Assembly: GCA_903919615.1 (NCBI GenBank)
Contig: CAIXIX010000337.1
Location: 1 to 37,711, forward strand
Origin: an uncultured Chthonomonas sp.
GTDB lineage: Bacteria; Armatimonadota; Chthonomonadetes; Chthonomonadales; Chthonomonadaceae
Direction of reading: 5' to 3'
Length of the DNA stretch: 37,711 bases
Shown here: positions 32,487 through 37,711 of the stretch, piece by piece
How positions within the stretch are numbered: the stretch's first letter is position 1
How the letters are laid out: each line of letters starts with the position of its first letter
The notes under the pieces: generated by a model
Told to the model about the DNA's origin: nothing
Database searches by the model: none
Seen by the model: the letters and a program-made list of their open reading frames with translations, nothing else
Program-made: the position numbers and the translations under genes

Positions 32487-33419
32487 TTGAAAGCAAGCGT
32501 CATCATATGCACCTGCAACCGGGCTCAAAGTTTAGCGCAAACGCTGCAAGCTATCGAGGCTTGCGGCGCCTTGCTGCCCATTGAATCGGAGGTGGAGCTT
32601 CTTGTCGTCGATAACGCATCGACGGATAAGACTCGCGAGGTTGTAGAAAGCCACCACTCTGCGTTTTACTCGGTTCGTTACGTATTCGAGCCGAACCGTG
32701 GCAAGGGCAACGCCTACAATGCCGGGCTGAGGGAGGCTATTGGCGAAATCTGCATCTTTACAGATGATGATGTAGTGCCTTCTGAAGTGTGGTTAAAGTC
32801 GCATTTAGATGCTTATCAGGACAGTGCAGTGGCGGCTGTCCAGGGAGCTATAGAACTCCAGTTCGATACCCAGCCGCCGCCATGGCTCTCATCGATGCAC
32901 CGAGATATGCTTGCCGAGAAGCTGCCAGGCGAGTTGCGGATCTTTCCCTACAATGATGGGCTTGTTGGGGCAAACATGTCGTTCCGAAAGTCGGTGGCCA
33001 ATGCAGCAGGACCCTTCAGCCCCATTCTTGGCCCTGGGCGCGCCGGGTTTTGGGACGAATCTGAATTCGCCTTAAGAGTTAAACGTCTCGGGCTGCTCAC
33101 ACTTTTCGAACCAGCCGCCCGGGTTAAACACCTGATATCGGCTTCGCGCCTTACAGTTCCCTACTTTGCAGACGCCGCGTTCAGGCAGGGCGTTAGCACC
33201 TACCTCGCCGAGGAGTTGGGCGCTTATACCGTTACACGAAGACCCGTGTATCGAACACTGTATGTTCTGGCCCGACAGATAAAAGTACGAATCAAGTCGG
33301 CCTTGAAATCTGAACATTACAATATGACGTCGGACTATCTGCTTTACAGAATGCATATGGGCGCCACCTGGGCGTGGATAGTCGGTTTTGAACGGCTGAA
33401 TCGGCGGTACCGCGTGTGA
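32487..33419 (+). CDS. Family 2 glycosyltransferase, paralogue C
   Basis: The 310-residue GT2 is the third member of the paralogous set. It has ASVIICTCNRAQSL (3-16), VVDNASTDKT (40-49), RGKGNAYNAG (71-80), FTDDDVVPS (91-99), VGANMSFRKS and ILGPGRAGFWDESEFALRVKRLG. The start is a TTG at 32487 with GGAAAGCGG as a loose SD; the frame begins at the first beta strand, so there is no room for a later start. It is separated from copies A and B by gmhB and another GT2, so the duplication was not a simple recent tandem event. Confidence 0.9.
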   Translation: MKASVIICTCNRAQSLAQTLQAIEACGALLPIESEVELLVVDNASTDKTREVVESHHSAFYSVRYVFEPNRGKGNAYNAGLREAIGEICIFTDDDVVPSEVWLKSHLDAYQDSAVAAVQGAIELQFDTQPPPWLSSMHRDMLAEKLPGELRIFPYNDGLVGANMSFRKSVANAAGPFSPILGPGRAGFWDESEFALRVKRLGLLTLFEPAARVKHLISASRLTVPYFADAAFRQGVSTYLAEELGAYTVTRRPVYRTLYVLARQIKVRIKSALKSEHYNMTSDYLLYRMHMGATWAWIVGFERLNRRYRV

Positions 33420-33465
33420 CGAGGGTCTCGGACTGTAACGTTGCTTGGGTGCGGAGATTTGGGGC

Positions 33466-34353
33466 ATGATGCGATCGCGGGTTACCTTTTTAACTCCAAC
33501 CTTTGGGCGCGACCTTAAGCGGTTCACACTTCTGCGCGAATCGATGGAGAGGTGCGACATCGACATACCGCACATCGCTGTCGTTCAAGACGAGCACCTG
33601 GCGCAGTTTAAGGCGATACCCTTCCAGCGGGGCCTGACGCTGCTATCAACACGAGACGCACTTCCTCCCGATATTGAGCGCAGGCGCACCGCACGTGGAT
33701 ACCCGCGAAAGAACCCGATGCACTGGATATCGCCAAAGCCAATAGTTGGCTGGGCATCGCAGCAGATCGTTAAGCTCTGTGCGCCTTCTTACATCGACTG
33801 CGAAGGGATCATCTGTCTGGATAGCGATGTCTTTTTCGTCGATCGTGTGGACGAAGCGGATTTCTTCACGACCGATGGAAGATTGCATCTGTATGAAAAG
33901 GACAGGGAGTTTACCGTCGAGACAATCACCTGGATGGCGCAAAGCATGCGTGCATTGCAGGTGCCACTGGGCCAAGACCCTTATCTGTATGTGCATAATC
34001 CCGTGCCTCTCAGTCGCACCGTACTGCAGTCTATGCAAGCCCGACTTGCCGAGATCCATGGTAAGAGCTGGATTGAGGTGTTTCTCGAAAACAACCTCAC
34101 CGAGTACACTACCTACGGAGTGTTTGCGCGATATGTTAACGGACTTACGGGGCTTGCACCCGTAAGACCGCCGTATACGCTTAATTACTGGCACGAGGGA
34201 CAGCTCCAGGGTTACACTGATAGCCTCGTGACACGCGTGGAGGAAGAGCGCGCCAGAATAGTGTGCATCAGCGCCGCGATTGGACGCGATGTAACTGAAT
34301 ACCGGCCGTTGATTGAGAGATTGTGGTCGATGCGTCTGAAGGGACCTGCCTGA
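33466..34353 (+). CDS. DUF6492-like putative glycosyltransferase
   Basis: The 295-residue protein has a GT-A-like start, VTFLTPTFGRDLKRFTLLRE, with a LDSDVFFVD segment (118-126) whose Asp-Ser-Asp is a classical metal-binding DxD. GWASQQIVKL (95-104) lies before it. From memory this pattern fits the DUF6492 family found in surface-glycan loci, whose activity is not established. It is not close to the GT2 genes around it. I choose the ATG at 33466, preceded by GGAG with a nine-base gap, over an upstream TTG at 33445; the next codon is also ATG. The following gene starts two bases after its stop. Confidence 0.75.
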   Translation: MMRSRVTFLTPTFGRDLKRFTLLRESMERCDIDIPHIAVVQDEHLAQFKAIPFQRGLTLLSTRDALPPDIERRRTARGYPRKNPMHWISPKPIVGWASQQIVKLCAPSYIDCEGIICLDSDVFFVDRVDEADFFTTDGRLHLYEKDREFTVETITWMAQSMRALQVPLGQDPYLYVHNPVPLSRTVLQSMQARLAEIHGKSWIEVFLENNLTEYTTYGVFARYVNGLTGLAPVRPPYTLNYWHEGQLQGYTDSLVTRVEEERARIVCISAAIGRDVTEYRPLIERLWSMRLKGPA

Positions 34354-34355
34354 AG

Positions 34356-35501
34356 ATGAGCTTGATCTGGGTAAATTATCCTGCCGAAACTTACACGCCG
34401 ACCTCAAGCGGAGCGCTTGCAACCATTATTTGGGAGTGCAGTAAGCAGGCAGTAAGCGAAGGCATCGTTCCTACTGTCATCACGCGACCGTCGCCGTTCG
34501 CCTCTTTCGCCGTCCCCGAAATCTGTTTTGTGCCGTATCCCCGGCTGCCATCGAACCGACTGTTGAAACGCGCTCTGGGTGCGCACCGGCGCGTAACAGG
34601 CTGGGAACATCTTCGCCATCGCGCATACGCCATTCGTGTAGCAGCGGCAATATCCGCTCTCAACAGACCGGCCGACCCGCTTGTGCTTTTTAACGATCCC
34701 GCGATGGCCGTGTTCCTGCGTGGGCGTTTTCCAGAGCGGTGGATCGTTCACTGGTTCGAAAACCAGCATCGCGCGCCATCTAAATGGGTCCGCGATCAGT
34801 TCGCATCAAGTGTAAATGTCACTCTGGGAGTGAGCGATTTTACAAGTGCGTGGATTTCCAGCCACTATTCAGTCCCAACCGTTAAGACGCTGTATAACGG
34901 CGTGGATACCCAGCTCTTTTCACCGACGAATGAGATGAATGATGGGCCGCCCATTATTGGATTTGTCGGCAGAACCGGAATTGAGAAAGCGCCTGATCTA
35001 CTGCTTAAGGCTGCAATCAAGCTGAGCGCCAGAGATCGCAATTTTGCCCTCCAGCTCGTTGGTTCGAATCACTGGGATCGCTTTGAGTTCGATGAGTATC
35101 AACGCGAGTTGAGAGAGCTCTCTGCAACCCTTGAGGCTTCAGGGGTTAAGACTTTTCATACGGGACATGTTGGTCGAGCCGAGCTTCCGGAGGTACTACG
35201 CAGAACTCAGATCCATGTTGTGCCTTCGCGCTGGGATGAGCCATTTGGTCTGACTACTGTTGAAGGTATGGCGACAGGGCTCGCGATCATCGCATCGGCT
35301 ACTGGTGGAACGCCAGAGGTCGTGGGCGAAGCCGGCCTGCTTTTTGCAAAAGACGATGTCGAAGGACTTGCGGAACATCTGTATACGCTGTTGCATGAGC
35401 CCGAAATTAGGATTAGGTACATGAAGGCTGCTCGTAAGCGCGCGGAGCAGTTTACATGGCGCAGAACCTGGCAAGAGCTCAAGGTTCACTCGGGACTATA
35501 A
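34356..35501 (+). CDS. Family 4 (GT-B) glycosyltransferase
   Basis: The 381-residue protein has two Rossmann-like halves. The N-terminal acceptor half contains TPTSSGALATII (14-25) and a conserved NDP (113-115). The donor half runs from YNGVD (180-184) through GFVGRTGIEKAPDLLLKA (202-219) to the GT4 signature DEPFGLTTVEGMA (294-306), with Glu295 and Glu303 as the EX7E pair, then GGTPEVV. The ATG at 34356, two bases after the previous stop, gives the proper first strand; a longer in-frame reading from 34323 would overlap that gene. The next gene, two bases away, is a related GT4 copy. Confidence 0.92.
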   Translation: MSLIWVNYPAETYTPTSSGALATIIWECSKQAVSEGIVPTVITRPSPFASFAVPEICFVPYPRLPSNRLLKRALGAHRRVTGWEHLRHRAYAIRVAAAISALNRPADPLVLFNDPAMAVFLRGRFPERWIVHWFENQHRAPSKWVRDQFASSVNVTLGVSDFTSAWISSHYSVPTVKTLYNGVDTQLFSPTNEMNDGPPIIGFVGRTGIEKAPDLLLKAAIKLSARDRNFALQLVGSNHWDRFEFDEYQRELRELSATLEASGVKTFHTGHVGRAELPEVLRRTQIHVVPSRWDEPFGLTTVEGMATGLAIIASATGGTPEVVGEAGLLFAKDDVEGLAEHLYTLLHEPEIRIRYMKAARKRAEQFTWRRTWQELKVHSGL

Positions 35502-35503
35502 AG

Positions 35504-36661
35504 ATGAGAATCTGTTTACTAAATTCACCCATTGAATTCTATTCCCCAATTTCGGGCGGCGCAGTCACCACAATTTTGATGCAGTCCGCTAAACAGCTTA
35601 TTGCGCTCGGGCATGACGTCACGATTCTATCGCCGCTCAACGGGAATGAGGTGTATCCTGTTGGGCGCGTAATCGAGGTGGATAGCCGTGTTCGCGACGA
35701 CCTTAAGCGTGGTTTTCGAAGTCTTGTTTCGCTGCATAGCTGGATGATGGGCTGGGATTGGGCCTATTATCGTTACTATCTAAAGTCGTTTATGGCATGC
35801 CTGCGCGATATGAAGCCGGCTCCCGATATCGTGATCGTATTTAACGATCTGGTGTCTCCAAAGTACATTAAGCGCGTGGTGCCGACAGCGAAGACGGTTG
35901 TGTGGCTGCAAAACGCACAACAGACGCGGTTACGAAGCTTGAAGAAACCGCTTGAGAGCATTGATAAATACCTGGCATGCAGCACGTTTATTAAAGATTA
36001 TTTGGTTGGCAGGTATGGTCTTGCGGAAGACGCGATAAGTGTCGTTAATAGCGGAGTTGACCTGGACGCCTTTCGCCCGGCGGCTGGATTTCTAGAACCA
36101 CAATCTCCCCTGCGCACGCTATTTATTGGACGGCTCGATCCGAACAAAGGCGCCGATCTGGCGGCAGATGCTGTTGCATCTCTCCAGTTGGAGGGCCTGA
36201 AAATTGACTTAACTGTGGCGGGCGGCATCTGGTTTTACCTGCGCGGCAACGAACATACCGACGAGTACGTGCCAACACTTCAGCGAAAACTTGAGGCGAT
36301 CAATGCTACGTTTACTGGATACGTTGCGCGCCATGATGTACCGGCGCTTATTCGCGAGCACGACGTGGCCTTTGTTCTATCTCGCAATGATGAGCCATTT
36401 GGGCTTGTTACTCTCGAAGCCATGGCCAGTGGATGCGCCGTAATGGCGTCTAACCGAGGAGGCCTTCCCGAGGCATGCGGCGGAGGTGCGATCCTTGTGG
36501 ATCCTGACAACATGGAGCAGATCATCGACGCGCTTCGACTGCTAGCAACGGACCCAGAACAGCTTAATACATGGAAACAGAAAGCTGTAGCTCGCGCGTC
36601 CAGAGCCTCCTGGGAGTCGGTCGGAACGCGATTGAACACGATCTTGAGAACAGTGAAGTGA
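35504..36661 (+). CDS. Family 4 (GT-B) glycosyltransferase
   Basis: The 385-residue GT4 shows a glycine-rich N-terminal loop, FYSPISGGAVTTIL (12-25), and FND (113-115) at the same place as in its upstream neighbour. VNSGVD (181-186), LFIGRLDPNKGADL (206-219) and the donor signature NDEPFGLVTLEAMA (295-308), with Glu297 and Glu305, follow. The ATG at 35504 lies two bases after the previous stop, and the family's first strand MRICLLNSP starts there; an upstream ATG at 35456 inside the previous gene is less likely. Its stop overlaps the next gene by four bases (GTGA). Confidence 0.92.
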   Translation: MRICLLNSPIEFYSPISGGAVTTILMQSAKQLIALGHDVTILSPLNGNEVYPVGRVIEVDSRVRDDLKRGFRSLVSLHSWMMGWDWAYYRYYLKSFMACLRDMKPAPDIVIVFNDLVSPKYIKRVVPTAKTVVWLQNAQQTRLRSLKKPLESIDKYLACSTFIKDYLVGRYGLAEDAISVVNSGVDLDAFRPAAGFLEPQSPLRTLFIGRLDPNKGADLAADAVASLQLEGLKIDLTVAGGIWFYLRGNEHTDEYVPTLQRKLEAINATFTGYVARHDVPALIREHDVAFVLSRNDEPFGLVTLEAMASGCAVMASNRGGLPEACGGGAILVDPDNMEQIIDALRLLATDPEQLNTWKQKAVARASRASWESVGTRLNTILRTVK

Positions 36662-37590
36662 GCCAAAAGTTGGCCCAAACGGCCGCAAAATCTCTTGTAA
36701 GCGTGATCATACCAACTTACAATTGCTCAGGGTTCCTAAAAGAGTCTATTTCAAGCGCTCTCGCCCAGACGTATCGCGATCTGGAAGTAGTTGTAGTAGA
36801 TGATGGATCAACGGATGATACTGCTCACGTAGTATCCATGTTTGATGACCGGGTTCGTTACATCTATCAAACGAATGCGGGTACAGCCACTGCGAGAAAT
36901 ACAGGTATATCCAACGCGCGCGGAAGCTTGATCGCGTTTCTTGACCATGATGATTTGTGGCTGCCGAACAAATTGGAGCGCCAGGTTCCGTATCTGCTGG
37001 CCGATGATACGATTGGAATGTTATTCTGCGGCCGCCAGTTCTTTAACACCTATACTGGCCAGGTTACATCGACGCATCCTGCAGAGCCCGAACTTGATGT
37101 CCATGAGCTTCTTGGCCATACTACGATCGCCTTGCAATCGGCCATCGTGCCGATGTCTGTGTTAGAGGATGTTGGACTTTTCGATACTGAACTCCTGGGA
37201 ACGGATGATTGGGAGATGACGATCCGGATTGCACGCAAATATCGCGTCGTCGGCGTTCCTGAGGTGATGGTAAGTATCCGGGGCCATGAAGGTCAGCAGG
37301 GGATTATGACGGAGCGCATGTATCAAAACTCCCTGCGTGTGCTTGCCAAGCATAAGCGAATGCACGATAACTGCGCTGCCTGCCGCTCGGCAGTAGTAAA
37401 AGCCTTCAACGCGATCAATGAAGACTATTACCAGAGGCAGCGCGTTGCGGCAACCAAGGCATTGCGCGAGCATCGCCTGATTGCCGCTCTTCAATGCCTC
37501 ACTCGCGCTTTTTCTCGCCGGCCCCAGGCATTTGCGAGAGTGCCGGCTCGATTTATCGAGGCGATCGGAAGAAAACTCAAGCGCAACTAG
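36658..37590 (+). CDS. Family 2 glycosyltransferase
   Basis: The 310-residue GT2 protein starts with a short polar tail, then LVSVIIPTYNCSGFLKESIS. VVDDGSTDDT (46-55) is the nucleotide site, and FLDHDDLWLPNKLERQ (94-109) holds the DxD variant DHDD. LLGTDDWEMTIRIARKYR contains the likely catalytic acid pair. I choose the GTG at 36658, which forms a GTGA overlap with the previous gene, the same coupling seen throughout this operon. The frame is open further left to an ATG at 36571, but that would overlap the previous gene by 91 bases. It resembles the GT2 at 31481. Confidence 0.9.
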   Translation: MSQKLAQTAAKSLVSVIIPTYNCSGFLKESISSALAQTYRDLEVVVVDDGSTDDTAHVVSMFDDRVRYIYQTNAGTATARNTGISNARGSLIAFLDHDDLWLPNKLERQVPYLLADDTIGMLFCGRQFFNTYTGQVTSTHPAEPELDVHELLGHTTIALQSAIVPMSVLEDVGLFDTELLGTDDWEMTIRIARKYRVVGVPEVMVSIRGHEGQQGIMTERMYQNSLRVLAKHKRMHDNCAACRSAVVKAFNAINEDYYQRQRVAATKALREHRLIAALQCLTRAFSRRPQAFARVPARFIEAIGRKLKRN

Positions 37591-37619
37591 CAGCGTTGTG
37601 CCCGTTACGGAGAGTTTGT

Positions 37620-37711
37620 TTGAATACAGACACCTGCATCGTCTACCTGCATGGTAATGATTGGGACGGAGTACGATCCCGGCAGCGCTACCTGTTGGAG
37701 GCGCTATCTGA
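37620..37711 (+). CDS. 5' end of a probable glycosyltransferase, cut by the window edge
   Basis: A TTG at 37620, with GGAG seven bases before it, opens a frame that runs to the window edge. The visible residues include IVYLHGNDWDGVRSRQRY, which resembles the start of GT4-type transferases in which a WD..R.RxQ motif follows the first strand. Only about 30 residues are present, so the family call is tentative. It continues the operon, 29 bases after the preceding stop. Confidence 0.55.
   Translation, partial: MNTDTCIVYLHGNDWDGVRSRQRYLLEALS

Noticed and set aside
33646-34422. A 258-codon minus-strand frame
   Set aside because: It lies opposite the DUF6492-like gene and the next start, has no recognisable domain, and would disrupt a clear operon on the other strand.

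Overview
The window is about 37.7 kb of a bacterial chromosome of moderate GC content. Genes are dense and mostly preceded by recognisable Shine-Dalgarno (SD) sequences. Several features suggest a diderm bacterium outside the well-studied model groups: a twin-arginine exported Gfo/Idh/MocA oxidoreductase, a Rex repressor next to early tetrapyrrole genes, a HemX-like protein, a ZTP-type riboswitch before purH, and a Wzm/Wzt glycan exporter. My best guess is Armatimonadota or a similar phylum. That is a guess from gene style, and no marker in the window decides it.

Region 1 (1-7.4 kb) holds the 3' end of an unknown gene, a secreted Gfo/Idh/MocA oxidoreductase, and purH behind a ZTP riboswitch with its own terminator. 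A second Gfo/Idh/MocA gene runs convergent to purH, with a strong bidirectional terminator between them. Two exported proteins follow: an alpha/beta-hydrolase-like protein and a TolB/PD40-type beta-propeller.

Region 2 (7.4-15.5 kb) is housekeeping. It has a minus-strand AlkZ-related protein, then rex with a near-consensus Rex operator and a sigma70-like promoter. The sirC-like gene, hemA and a hemX-like gene come next (precorrin-2 dehydrogenase, glutamyl-tRNA reductase and its membrane companion). Then come a sugar isomerase/epimerase-type TIM barrel, a membrane-anchored parvulin-like foldase with TPR and Met-rich segments, and rsmI.

Region 3 (16 kb to the right edge, continuing outside) is a surface-polysaccharide locus. 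It starts with a lipid-linked sugar-phosphate transferase. Nucleotide-sugar genes follow (galE, rmlA, an rmlC-like gene, rmlB) with two GNAT acyltransferases, the Wzm/Wzt ABC exporter with a carbohydrate-binding Wzt tail, and a DegT-type sugar aminotransferase. The heptose genes gmhA and gmhB come next, and at least nine glycosyltransferases, three of them clear paralogues. From 30 kb on many genes overlap by four bases or sit a few bases apart, so they look like one operon. The likely product is a heptose- and deoxy/amino-sugar-containing glycan, built on a lipid carrier inside the cell and exported by Wzm/Wzt. The final dTDP-rhamnose reductase (rmlD) and the heptose kinase and nucleotidyltransferase are not in the window.

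I saw no tRNA, rRNA, CRISPR array or insertion sequence. The best regulatory signals are the ZTP riboswitch, the Rex operator, three intrinsic terminators apart from the one in the riboswitch, and several promoter candidates.
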